From Hevea brasiliensis (lineage: Eukaryota; Streptophyta; Magnoliopsida; Malpighiales; Euphorbiaceae), in the NCBI RefSeq assembly GCF_030052815.1, contig NC_079498.1, forward strand, positions 77,362,992-77,426,991: a DNA stretch of 64,000 nucleotides, in the 5' to 3' direction. This document shows positions 33,234 to 44,779 of this stretch, one piece after another. The notes beneath the pieces are model-generated. The model saw nothing but the letters and a program-made list of their open reading frames with translations, did no database searches and was not told where the DNA came from. Every line of letters begins with the position of its first letter. The first letter of the stretch is position 1. Made by a program: the position numbers and the translations under genes.

Positions 33234-35336
33234 TGAAGGAACGGAAGCGTGAAAAATACAAGATTATACCATTGAATTCAAAAATTTTCACCTAGGGTCA
33301 CATGCACCATGCAAGATTTATTTTTATCTATTTGATTTCAATGATAAACAACATATTAAAACTCTTTTAATATGTTTTTGGATCTGTATTTGCCATTTAA
33401 GATTTTAAAATTAATCAGATTAATTTTAGAACCCTAGATTAAATCAAGAACGATTACACTAACCTCTTGATGTCTTTGCGGCGTATGCGCCTTTGAGAGT
33501 CGTCTTCAGGACACCAGATGTTGTCCCTCTAGCTTGTCCACACCAAGAACACCTATGGCAGCCCTTGAACAGCTTCTAAAGCCTTTTCTATTAATTAGAA
33601 ATTCAAGTTCTGCCTTTTAAGAGATTAGAGATGCAAACAGGACACTAGAAACAATTTTTAGTGTTCTTAATTCAAGAGATTGATGGCTAATCTCTTTGAA
33701 TTGATGAGAGATGAAGAGAAATAGCTGGAGAGGCTCAAAGTGGCGTGACAATTGAGAGGAGAGGCTGCTGGTTATGTTTTCTTTTCATAACCCCACTTAA
33801 ATAGCTAGGTTAACACATTAAACCCTAGCCACATGTCACCTTTTGATTAGCTCTAGGTTTAAGTGACCCAATCACATTGTGCCAAGTGTCAAACCTATAT
33901 TTAATCTTGATTTTAATCATCTTACATGATTAAAAATATTTGGCAAGCTTATGTGTTATGCCATGTGTCACCATCTCATGGTGCCACGTGTCACACTGCA
34001 AAATGACCAAAATGCCCCTGTGTCTTAATTTTGAGTTCTTAACCCAAAATAATTATTTTCTTCTTCTAATTAATTTATATCAAATATAAATTAATTAATT
34101 AATCTCTATTAATTAATTTCTCATCAATTAAATTCATATTTAAACACTTTAAATATAAATTTAATTTATACTACACATCCAATAATCTAGATTTGGTTTC
34201 AAGTCATGCTAGGGACTTTGCAATTTTATTGCAAACCAAATCTATTTAATTAATCAATTAAACTCTTTAATTAATTAATTAAATCATATTTAAATAGGTG
34301 ATAACTTGTGTATGTGTGTGACTTACTAGGCTCATCACTAATTGGCAATGAGACATGATATCAACTCTTAATATCATCAGAACTCTTTCTTACCATAAAT
34401 GATTTCTCTAAATCATTTTATGAACCTCATAGACCATGGTTAACACCTAGCATAGCATGCCATGGCCACCCAATTAGTAATAAGATTTACCTTAAATGAA
34501 CCTATAATCATATGTTACCATGCACTAGAATCTCTCTGTTACAAAATCCCAACTCAATCTGGAGTCATGGTTTATGTCAAACTCCATTTGCTATGAATAT
34601 TATGTTCTCTTTTAATTCCAGTTCTTGATTAAAAGATTTTTCTCATCAGAAACTCTTTTCTGAATAAATCTATCTGTCCTGGCCAGGAACTTGAAACATC
34701 AAGAACAATTAAATGAACATAGGATTTTAACTCTATTTACTTAGAGGAACAGATTCCATCTTAATCAACACCTACCTCCATATATAACTAGCAGGAGCCA
34801 ACACATGCCCATATACCCATACATAGTACAAGTATGAAAGCAGTATCAAACTCAAACTACCTATATACAAGATAACTGTGCTATCTCAGGTCTAAAGATT
34901 ATATGCCTTGATATGATTTATGACAAAACATTGACAAGAGTAAACTCCATGTGCTTGTCATAAGTGTCACTAGTTGACCTACTTATCATTTATAAGTGCC
35001 TATCAAGTTTGTTATATGGCATGAGACTCACCATTCCATCTTATTTATATCTCATATAAATAACTTGGGAACAAACATGAATACAATCTTTCTGGATAAG
35101 TCATGTCCTTATTATGAAGTATCCTCGATTGTGAACCTATTTATGATACTTTGTGCTAGAAATATTGTCACTCATATTCTTAACAACTTAAGAATAATAT
35201 TTCTAACAAAATATCAATGAACCTTTTCTATTACACATAAATATATTATGTAAACGGAAAAGTGGAAATGCCTTTTATTATTAAAATATGTACAAGATAC
35301 ATACTAAATGATATGCTCTAGGGCATACTACTAACA
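33234..35336 (-). repeat. C1' 5' LTR
   Basis: A 2,103-bp LTR that is a near-identical partner of 25,859-27,960. It ends ATACTACTAACA at 35,336, followed by the CTGCA duplication. Confidence 0.95.
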
Positions 35337-36545
35337 CTGCATACTATGATTATGAGATTTGGCAGATGGATGTCAAAACAGCTTTTCTCAATGGATACAT
35401 TAAAGAAAACATTTTCATGGAACAACATAGGGTTTTGAATCCTAAGATGGTTCCAAGGTATGCAAGCTAAAGCGATCCATTTATGGGTTGAAGCAAGCTT
35501 CGAGGAGCTGAAACATCCGTTTTAATGAAGCCATTAAGTCCTTTGGTTTTATCAAAAATGAGGATGAGCCATGTGTATATAAGAAGATTAGTGACAGTGC
35601 TATCACTTTCCTTGTCTTATATACGGATGACATATTGTTGATGGGTAATGACACAGGTATGTTGACAACTGTAAAGGTATGGTTGTCAAATACATTCTCC
35701 ATGAAAGACTTAGAGGAGGCAACCTATATTCTTGGGATTCGCATCTATAGAGATAGAGAGAAAAGAATAATTGTTTTATCCCAAAGTCTATACTTTGAAA
35801 AGGTGTTAAAGAGGTTTAACATGCTTGATTCCAAGAGAGGATTGTTACTAGTGAGACATGGTATCCATCTTTCCAAAGAGATGTCTCTAAAGACACCTGA
35901 AGAAAGAGATAAAATGGCCAGGATTCCGTATGCTTCGGCTATTTGAAGTTTAATGTATGCAATGTTGTGTACTAGGCCGAATATCGCATATGCTGTTAGT
36001 TTGACTAGCAGTTATCAATCCAATCCAGGTTTGGAACACTGGATAGCTGTCAAGAATATCCTTAAGTACTTGAGAAGAACTAAGGGTTTATTCTTGATCT
36101 ATAGAGGTGGAGACTTGCAATTGGATGCTTATACTGATTCTGATTTCCAATCAGATATTGATGATAGAAAGTCTACCTCTGGGTATGTGTTCATTTGTAA
36201 TGGACGTGCAGTCAGTTGGAAGAGTTCCAAACAGAGCACGACTACAGATTCCACTACCGAGGCTGAGTATATTGCTGCATCAGATGCTGCAAAGGAAGCT
36301 GTTTGGATAAAAAAGTTCGTGACAGAACTTACAGTAGCTTCTTCCATTGAGTCAGCAGTTCCACTACACTGTGACAACAATGGAGCAGTCATACAAGCTA
36401 AGGAACCAAGGTCTCACTAGAAATCCAAACACATAGAAAGGCACTACTACATTATCAGACATATAGTTAGGCAAGGCGATATAGCCATGCAGAAAAATAA
36501 CATCAGCTGAAAAATTTAGCTGATCCATTCGCTAAGCCTTTGTCA
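35337..36545 (+). pseudogene. C1 reverse transcriptase (C-terminal part) and RNase H
   Basis: Continues the frame broken at 25,858: YYDYEIWQMDVKTAFLNGYI, then a one-base loss near 35,430. The polymerase box reads LVLYTDDILLMG, so YVDD has become YTDD. LGIRIYRDREKRII follows. A TGA at 35,944-35,946 replaces the glycine codon of AIGSLMYA. The RNase H frame 35,953-36,420 has DAYTDSDFQSD, STTEAEYIAAS and HCDNNGAV with all expected acidic residues. It ends at a TAG (36,418-36,420) where C2 has CAG. The last residues to about 36,545 contain two more stops. Confidence 0.92.
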
Positions 36546-36612
36546 CAAGCTCAGTTCAACTGATATCTTGAGAAGATGGGTCTAAGATATTGTAATGAAC
36601 GGCTCTAGTGCT

Positions 36613-36622
36613 AGTGGGAGAT
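36613..36622 (+). other. C1 polypurine tract
   Basis: AGTGGGAGAT immediately before the 3' LTR, the same as in C1' and C2. Confidence 0.85.
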
Positions 36623-38100
36623 TGTTGGTAGTATGCCCTAGAGCATATCATTTAGTATGTATCTTGTACATGTTTTTATTAATAAAAGGCATTTCCACTT
36701 TTCCGTTTACATAAGATATTTATGTGTAATAGAAAAGGTCCATTGATATTTTGTTAGAAATTCTATTCTTAAGTTGTTAAGAATATGAGTGACAGTATTT
36801 CTAGTACAGAGTATCATAAATAGGTTCACAATTGAGGATACTTCATAATAAGGACATGACTTATCCAGAAAGATTGTATTCATGTTTGTTCCCAAGTTAT
36901 TTATATGAGATATAAATAAGATGGAATAGTGAGTCTCATGCCATATGACAAACATGATAGGCACTTATAAATGATAAGTAGGCCGAACCAGTGACACTTA
37001 TGACAAGCACATGGAGTTTACTCTTGCCAATGTTTTGTCATAAATCATATCAGTGCATATAATCTTTAGACCTGAGATAGCACAGTTATCTTGTATATAG
37101 GTAGTTTGAGTTTGATACTGCTTTCATACTTGTACTATGTATGAGTATATGGGCATGTGTTGGCTCTTACTAGTTATATATGGAGGTAGGTGTTGATCAA
37201 TATGGAATCTGTTCCTCTAAGTAAATAAAGATAAAATCCTATGTTCATTTAATTGTTCTTAATGTTTCAAGTTCCTGGCCAGGACAAATAGATTTAATCA
37301 GAAAAGAGTTTCTAATAAGAAAATCTTTTAATCAAGAACTGAAATTAAAAGAGAACATAATATTCATAGCAAATGGAGTTTGACATAAACCATGACTCCA
37401 GCTTGAGTTAGGATTTTGTAACAGCGAGATTCTAGTACATGGTAACATATGATTATAGATTCATTTAAGGTAAACCTTATTACTAATTGGGTGGCCATGG
37501 CATGCTATGCTAGGTGTTAACCATGGTCTATGAGGTGTATAAAATGATTTAGAGAAATCATTTATGGTAAGAAAGAGTTCTGATGATATTAAGAGTTGAT
37601 ATCATATCTTATTGCCAATTAGTGATGAGCCTAGTAAGTCACACACATACACAAGTAATCACATAATTAAATATGATTTAATTAATTAATTAAAGATTTT
37701 AATTGATTAATTAAATAGGTTTGGTTTGCAATTAGATTGCAAAGTCCCTAGCATGACTTGAAACCAAATCTAGATTATTGGATGTATACTATAAGTTAAA
37801 TTTATATTTAAAGTGTTTAAATATGAATTTAATTAATGAGAAATTAATTAATAAAGATTAATTAATTAGTTTATATTTTATATAAATTGATTAGAAGAAG
37901 AGAAATAATTATTTTGGGTTGAGAACTCAAAATTAAGACACAGGGATATTTTGGTCATTTCACAAGGTGATATGTGGCACCTTGAGATGGTGACACATGG
38001 CATTACACATAAGCTTGCCAAATGTCTTTTAATCATGTAAGATGATTAAAATTAAGATTAAATATATGATTGACACTTGGCACAATGTGATTGGGTTAAT
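36623..38100 (+). repeat. C1 3' LTR, truncated
   Basis: Begins TGTTGGTAGTATGCCC. It follows the other LTRs for 1,478 bp and stops after GTGATTGGGTTAAT, about 630 bp short of the usual end. Unrelated chromovirus LTR sequence follows. Confidence 0.92.
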
Positions 38101-38103
38101 TGT

Positions 38104-40457
38104 GCAACAGAACCTACGCGTGGCAAAAAGCAACGTAATAAGCAATAATGCTTAGTGGTGCCAATAATAGAATAAAAAGAAATAACAGAAAATAATTTGA
38201 TGTCTTATGCAGACAATTTTTCGATCATTATTGGTAATCTTATTTATTATGTACTTGTTATATTCATAATTTCATTAAATTTATCCACTTTCATTTTTGG
38301 TTGCCCAAGTAACCTATCCTGGATGATTGGACTGGATAAACGGGTAAACTAGCACTGGGTATTAAGTACCTTGGGCTGTCACACCATCGATCACATATGT
38401 ATCTCCCAATGTGCAACAGAACAGCTAATAAGCTGTAATAACATTAGGCACAAGGCCAAGTATCATCACAATGTCAGAATGGCTAAAAGCCTTAAAATCA
38501 CAAAATGGCACAATGCCAAGTGTAGTACTGCTAACTGAACCCTATTGGCATGCCAACCTATCCAAACTAATCTTACTAGGTGTACTAGGGCATGTTACAC
38601 TTTTAAATTTTATAATTCCTGAAATTTAAGTTTAAGTATTACTATTCATTTTATTAGTCAACTAAAATATTGACTTTTGCATAGACAATAGGTACATTAG
38701 TTTTAATACTCCCAACATGCCACATTTTGCATTCTAAAGTTGTTGGTATTAGTTGCCAATACCATTTCTAAGCTTAGTGTTAGTTATTCACAATTTTCAG
38801 ATTTCAAGCATTATATTTACTATTCTATTGGTCATTTGTACAGTAGGAATTTGGCAAAGTTGTCTTCATGAAAGTTGTTCCTTATTGTGTCTAGTTATAT
38901 TTTGTTTTTTGAATCACTCCACTTGGAGTTTTGTAACTCAAGTTATGGCCTAAACACCATAACTGGCCGGATTGGACAAAATCCAAAATTCTGGGCAAAA
39001 CTAGTTCTGTCAGATTTGGTAACCTAAGATTGGTTGGCAATTTGACTAGGTTATGGTCAGAATTTGGATTTGTGTTCTTCTATGTCTCAACTTTCTGCTG
39101 GTAAAATTTCAGGTCAATTGGACCTTTCTACACTGAGTTATGACCAAATGAATAGACACTGTTCATTTGGTCATTTTGCCCAGGCAGAATGCAAGTCACC
39201 CGGATTAGGGCAATTTTTAGGCCAACTTGGTTTGGTTTTCTAGGCAGGGTTTCTTCACCAAAGTGGTGCCATTATATGTCTAGTTTCATGTCTAATTGGC
39301 CTTATACCAATTGAACCTCTACAACTCCATTTATAGATGCCCAAACCTGCTAGACTCACATCTAGACCTGCAGGGTGGCCAAGGCAGCTCACCCAAATTC
39401 AAATACCAAGCCACAAATCACTTCATTTCTTCATCATACACAGCCAAATGGTCACTAATTGACCATTTAAACTTTCATTCACCAACACATGAGCAAACCC
39501 TAGGTTTCTCCTAAACCCTAACTCCACAATTTCAATTTGTTCCATTTTCATATTTTCTAGTTTAGATTAATGTTGTAATAAAGAATATAAGAGAAAAATA
39601 AACAAAAGTGGCACTAACCTTCACTTAGTCACTTTCCAAGACTTAAAAAATTCTCTTTCTTCCTTTCAAATTGCTACCCAAGGCTTGCTCTAGTGGTAGG
39701 GATAATTTTTAATGAAGGCAAGTTAGGGTTATGAGGTAGTTTAAGGTGGGAATTGAAGCTTTGATAAGCTTCCAATGGTGGTTTGGGTGTGGAAGGTGTT
39801 TCGACTGGTTTGGGTGAAGGAGATGAATATGAATGCTTTTGTTTATTTTTGTCTCAATTATCCCTTTTTAATAGGTTAGCTTAATTGTGATTGGTGGGGA
39901 AAGGGTTGATGACATCATGTGATGTCAAAATTGTCATTTAATCTCATTTTTTTTCCTTTTCTTCTCTACTCATTTTCAATTTAATTTTTAGCAATATTTA
40001 TTCACATTTTATGTCATAATAATTATTTACTTAACTGGATAAGTCAGCCAAAAATTACCTCTGAAGACAAAATGACCAAAATGCCCTCCATTTGGCTTAA
40101 CAGACTAAAATTGTCTATACCTATTGAAAAATTTTTCTAAGCATTTTCTTAGCATTCTAATGCTATAGAAACCTCAATGACCTTTCTCTGGAGTCCCAAA
40201 AATTATTTTATGAATTTTTCCCGTGGTCTAGGGCTCCTAGTTGCGAGAACTACAACTTCCCATTAGGTTACCCATCGCTAGGGCACCGGCTTATTTAACT
40301 TGGTTGTATTTTATTTCTAAAATTTTTCCTAAATTTTTCTTGTTAATATTTGAGTTAATTATAGTTCCTCACTTTAGTTTAAATATTTTTTTTTTCCGGA
40401 TGTTCCAGCTGTCCGAACCGACACTGGTCACCGGAACAGTAGAATGTATGGAGTTGC
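38104..40457 (-). repeat. Element A 3' LTR, main part
   Basis: Collinear with 59,951-62,325 of the right LTR from AGAACCTACGC through TGTATGGAGTTGC. The first ~608 bp of the LTR as written on the plus strand are missing. One notable difference is a ~17-bp deletion at 39,079, removing the ATGAAAGTTGTAGG present at 60,939. It contains a stem-loop block and no gene. Confidence 0.9.
38139..38160 (-). other. Conserved LTR stem-loop block, left LTR of A
   Basis: TAAGCAATAATGCTTAG (38,139-38,155) followed by TGGTGCC. See also 59,979. Confidence 0.6.
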
Positions 40458-41066
40458 TGTCACACCCTACCCCTCTGTAAGGCATAACATGATCCCGTAG
40501 TATACCTAATGAATTACCAACTCCGTCTACTGATAACCCATTAAATACACTACAAGGGATTTTAAAAACTTTTCTTACTTCTTTTACAGTGGTGAGCACT
40601 ATTTACAGGTGTTAAAGACTTTGGTGAACTGAGTGAAATAATTAACTCATTTGGTTTATTTGGAATTTCTGTAAAAATTTTGGCAGAGTGCCCTTTGTAT
40701 TTTGGATAAAACAGTTCTTCAGAAAACCTGTAAAAAGCACTTCAATAATTTTCCAAATCTCAACTCCAACATTTTTCTCAATACAACACATTTCTCAACT
40801 CAATTCCATTGAAATTTTTCAAAGTCTGAGATAAGGAAATATAATACAATTTTTATAAGTCAAATAACTCATAATAAATTTACAACTTCAAGGTACAATT
40901 TGAATTTACAACTGCTCAAAACCAAAAACAAAATGTACATACAGTGTCATACATTACAGTACAAAATGCAAAATATTGGTATACTCATTATACTGTAATC
41001 CTCCTTTGGATGTATTAGCAGCCTAGTCTGCTGCCCTATCTATCTCTCTACCTGCGACAGCAATAA

Positions 41067-41105
41067 AAAGCTATCGCTGAGACAATGTCTCAGTGGTGCA
41101 CAACA
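41067..41105 (-). other. Conserved LTR stem-loop block, copy in Y2
   Basis: CTGAGACAATGTCTCAG (41,077-41,093) is a perfect 8-bp stem around one base. It is preceded by AAGCTATCG and followed by TGGTGCACAAC. Confidence 0.65.
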
Positions 41106-41242
41106 TTAACCAAATACAAATTTTAAATCACAATTCATAAATCATATCAATAGTGGATACTTAAAACCATAGTTAAATTCAAGACAATGAATGTCAAAAG
41201 GAATTTAAACTCCAATTCACAAATTATCAAAATTCATAATAA

Positions 41243-41476
41243 CACAATTTAGTCAAATAGTTTAAGAATACCGTATTGCCAATTCATGCACAATTTGATC
41301 AAAATACTTAATAACACAGTGTTGCCGACCAATATCACAATTTGATCAAATAACTGAATAATATCGTTTTGCAAATCAATAACACAATTCGATCGAATAA
41401 CTGAATAATATCGTTTTGCAAATCAATAACACAATTCGATCAAATAACTGAATAATATAATGTTGCCAATCAATAA
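41243..41476. repeat. 46/47-bp tandem repeat in Y2
   Basis: Five units start with CACAATT at 41,243, 41,289, 41,336, 41,383 and 41,430. The units share AACTGAATAATATCG or decayed forms. Confidence 0.88.
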
Positions 41477-44400
41477 CACAATTTAGGCCATGACACAATT
41501 TTTTTCCATATATGCCGTGTTGTACACCACGACAAGACATACTCACCCCAATAATCGAAATCAATGAGGGAGGAAGCTAGCTGAATAATGAGTACTCATC
41601 CACACTCACCTCAGACTGGGAAGTCAAAGAGGGAGGAACATAATCATACTCACCCCAGACTGATAAGTCAAAGAGGGAGGAATAATCACACTCACCCCAT
41701 TAATGGAGGAGGAACATAGTATCAGTGTCATGCCAATTGTGAGTCAAAACAATTCCAAACATTTTATTCAAATGATCCGTAAGAATCTAATAAATTTCCA
41801 AACTTATAATTTCATTCACAAAATGGCAACACAATTCGTAATTCACTTCAATTTCCACAAAAACCATTTACAGTGCTTTTCAATCAATAAGTATCCATCA
41901 ATGTCATTCAAACAATTTTTCACAGTTTCAAACCATTCACAATGTTTTTCAATCAATCAGTGTCCATCAAACACATTTCTACAATTTAAAATAATAATAT
42001 ACAAATAGTCAATATTTATTTCAATTGAAAAATTCAAGAGAAATAGTTATTGTGCACAAACACAATTTAAAACAATAATATACAAATAGTCATAATTCAT
42101 TTCAATTGAAAATTTCAAAAGAAATAGCCGTTGTGCACAAACCTCTGATATTTGTCTCCTGGTCGACTCGATATTTCTTTCCCTTTTCTTTGAGTCCTTG
42201 TTAACTGAGAAACACAATTTGAAGTGTTTCAGTACCAAATTAAACTGTCTCTATCGATGGTGTTTGGTAAATAATGCACTGAACTCAATTATTCACTTAA
42301 TCACCTAATATACCGACCCTCGTTGTGTTTTAGGTAAATTAGGTTTTAGTGTTGTTAATATGTCACATTCGATAGGGTTTTAGGTTTGGTACGTTTTACC
42401 AAAGTCATTTCCTTGTTTAGTGCACTTTAATGCAAATTGCTGGATTCCGGGATACTGGTTTGACCTAGCTGGACGGCCTAGTTCCCTCGGTTTTCGGGTT
42501 TCGGTCAAAACTACAAACTTGTAGATCTAGGTCTTATTGCACGCGGGGCAAAATTTCAGGTCAATCCGAGTTAAGTAGACCAAGTTATGGTCATTATACT
42601 ACTGCTGGTCAAATGGTACCATTTTAGGTCAATTTTAGGTCAATTTGGTCAACTCTGGTTCGGCCAGTTTCTGGACCCGAACTTGTGCAAGTTGTTTGAC
42701 TTGCTTATGGTCATTTCTGGGCTTTGGTGTCTTCATAAGACTTGTAGGTATGGGTCTTAACTATTCTTGGTCAAAATTTCAGGTCAATTGGACCTGGTTT
42801 GAGTGAGTTATGGCCTAAACACTCACTGCTGCCCAATTGGTCATTTTTCAGGTCCTAATTGCATCTAATCCGAATTGGTCATTTTTTTAGGTCACCTTGC
42901 AAGCAGAATTTTGGTATGTTTTCTCAATGAAAGTTGGCACATTTTGTGCCTAGTTCCACCTCCAATTGGTCTCATACCAATTGAGGTTACACATTTAAAG
43001 TTATAGGTCTATTTGCACACTGTCCTCTATATGTCTTTCAAACCCCAATTCAAACACACATATACCTTGCAATTTGGTTCACTTCCCTACCAATCTGTTT
43101 TGGTACATTACCAAAAGCATTTTCTACTTTACATTAACATTACTTTGGGCAGATTACAATTACCCTCAACACACCAAATATAATTCACATTTACAAGTTC
43201 TAAATACCATTACATACACACCTAACCATTACAAATCTTACATACACTTTACAATATCAATCTACATACATATCCATCAATTCTTCTAGGTCAATATTCT
43301 GCCTATACTTCCATCAATACATACAATTATTCAAGGGTTCCCAAGCTGCCGAAAATTGTCCTTCAACACCACATTGCCCTACAATTCATCCATACTCATC
43401 CAAGTGCCAAAATCACCATATAAATGTGAAATAATTCACTAGGACATTAAATCACCATGATCAACATTATTTCTCATCAATTATATGCATAATAAATCAT
43501 TAAATGCATGACCCCATGGCTGTCCAAAATGGCTATCTCAATAACTATTTAAACTTTAAAATTTCCTTCACAAAACTAATACCCATAACATGAACATAAA
43601 GTTTAACAAAGGAATTCTCAAAATGTAAACTTACCTTTGATTGTAACTTGCTAAACCTTCACCAAACTTCTCAAATTTGGTATCAATATCTTCCTTGTGA
43701 TGTGTAGACAAAGTTTAATGAAGAAACCTAAGAGGTTGGAGTTGAAAATGGAGAGTTAAGTGAAGCTTGAGAGAAACGTCAATGGTGGTTCTTTTCTTTC
43801 TCAAATCGGCATGAAGGAACTCAAATGAAGAAGGTGAAGTGCAGATGTGATAATGGGTGTACACCTGCCCCATTATGTCTTTAGTTTATCCCCTTAGTGG
43901 CCCACTCACATTATTTAACCATATTATAAGTTTAATGTGTTATTTACACCATTTCCACTCCATTTTTGGCTATTTATTTTAGGTACCACTAAAAAAATTT
44001 TTCATTTCATTTTCTAAGTGTAATACTATTTATTTTTAATGGACATTTAGGTCAAAAGACAATTCGGGGTGTCAAATGACCATAATACCCCTGTTCGGGT
44101 TACGTTCCCGATTTTTCGGTATTACCGGGTTTTGTCTGTTTTTCGATTTCTCACTTTTCTTTGTACTATTTATTTAATTTTTCTTTGATCTTCCTAATGA
44201 TATTTATTCTTCAATAAGGGTCTATTTAAGTCCTAAAAATGTTTTCCAGGGTTCCCCGCAGTCCAAGGCTAGTCAACGGTCCACGCCGTGACTTCCCGGT
44301 GCGGTCACCCATCGCTAGGTTTCCCGGCTCGTTTAACTTGATCACATTTCTTTGCTATCATTTTTCCTTTGTTTTTCTTGTACTTTCTTTTCTTGTATTT

Positions 44401-44514
44401 CATTATTTTATGTCTCCTCACTCTCATTGAAGTGTGGTTCTAGGCATCCTAGCTGTCCGGACAGCACTGGTCACTGGAACAGCAGAACGCACTACCGAAC
44501 TTAGGGGTGTTACA

Positions 44515-44552
44515 GTTGCTATAGGGAGGGTGTTACGGCTCTTCCCCTCTAA
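44515..44552 (-). other. End of the A 3' LTR and polypurine tract
   Basis: GTTGCTATAGGGAGGGTGTTAC (44,515-44,536) matches 62,321-62,342. The terminal A is G here (44,537). The minus strand then reads AGAGGGGAAGAGC, the polypurine tract. Confidence 0.8.
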
Positions 44553-44599
44553 CTTAAATTTCACCCTTGAAATTTACCTGATGAAAACAGTTGAGGGAA

Positions 44600-44779
44600 C
44601 TATTGCCTCATCGTCTCTTCACTTGCCCATGTTGCCTCCTCAGTGTTGTGGTGCCTCCAAAGCACTTTTACCAGTGGAATCTGCTTATTCCTCAACTCTT
44701 TCACTTCCCGAGCCAGGATTCGTATGGTTTCTTCTTCATATGTCAAATCTGGTTGTACTTCAATTTCTTCCATGGAGAT
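44600..44779 (-). pseudogene. Element A integrase C-terminus (chromodomain-like)
   Basis: The minus strand encodes EEIEVQPDLTYEEETIRIL, then NKQIPLVKVLWRHH and EATW.SEETMRQ, ending at TAG 44,602-44,600. This is the chromodomain-like end of chromovirus integrases, which in the family is thought to guide integration to certain chromatin. Copia C2 separates it from the rest of the integrase at 54,742. Element B has the same region intact at 62,652-62,850. Confidence 0.85.

Larger units (their letters stand above)
25859..35336 (-). mobile_element. Copia element C1' (complete, protease-deleted), TSD CTGCA
   Basis: A 9,478-bp element in the opposite orientation to its host C1 and of the same family. 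It has LTRs of 2,102 and 2,103 bp, PBS, leader, gag, integrase, RT/RNase H and polypurine tract. Perfect CTGCA duplications lie at 25,854-25,858 and 35,337-35,341. The two LTRs are nearly alike except for small changes clustered at CAG/CTG triplets in the 25,859-27,960 copy. It shares the protease deletion of C1. Confidence 0.95.
19716..38100 (+). mobile_element. Copia element C1 (protease-deleted), hosting C1'
   Basis: Ty1/copia element with 5' LTR (19,716-21,826), PBS, leader, gag, integrase, RT/RNase H, polypurine tract and a 3' LTR truncated at 38,100. The order integrase before RT fixes it as copia. C1' (25,859-35,336, opposite strand) splits its RT. The protease is missing by a deletion shared with C1'. 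The left flank is Athila gag; the right flank and target duplication are lost. Confidence 0.9.
40458..44514 (-). mobile_element. Solo LTR Y2 (4,057 bp) with TSD GTTGC
   Basis: Begins TGTCACACCCTACCCC and ends TTAGGGGTGTTACA. Perfect GTTGC copies at 40,453-40,457 and 44,515-44,519 bracket it, and removing it restores the A LTR end as seen at 62,321. No internal domain is present. It is related to Y1 only at the ends and in a few short blocks, so it is a separate LTR family of the same type. It contains 47-bp tandem repeats, a duplication of about 80 bp (41,980-42,140) and several TTATGGTC/GGTCAATT cassettes (42,550-42,870). No coding sequence is credible. Confidence 0.93.

Noticed and set aside
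36707..36964. An antisense ORF of about 85 codons recurring in six copia LTR copies (8,617; 27,620; 34,996; 36,707; 44,864; 52,735)
   Set aside because: It begins with GTG, the first ATG is lost in both C1' LTRs (ATG to AAG), one copy is truncated, and its persistence is explained by recent common ancestry of the LTRs.
41243..41476. Regularly spaced repeats in Y2 as a CRISPR-like array
   Set aside because: The 46/47-bp units are directly adjacent with no unique spacers. They are a plain tandem repeat inside a plant LTR.
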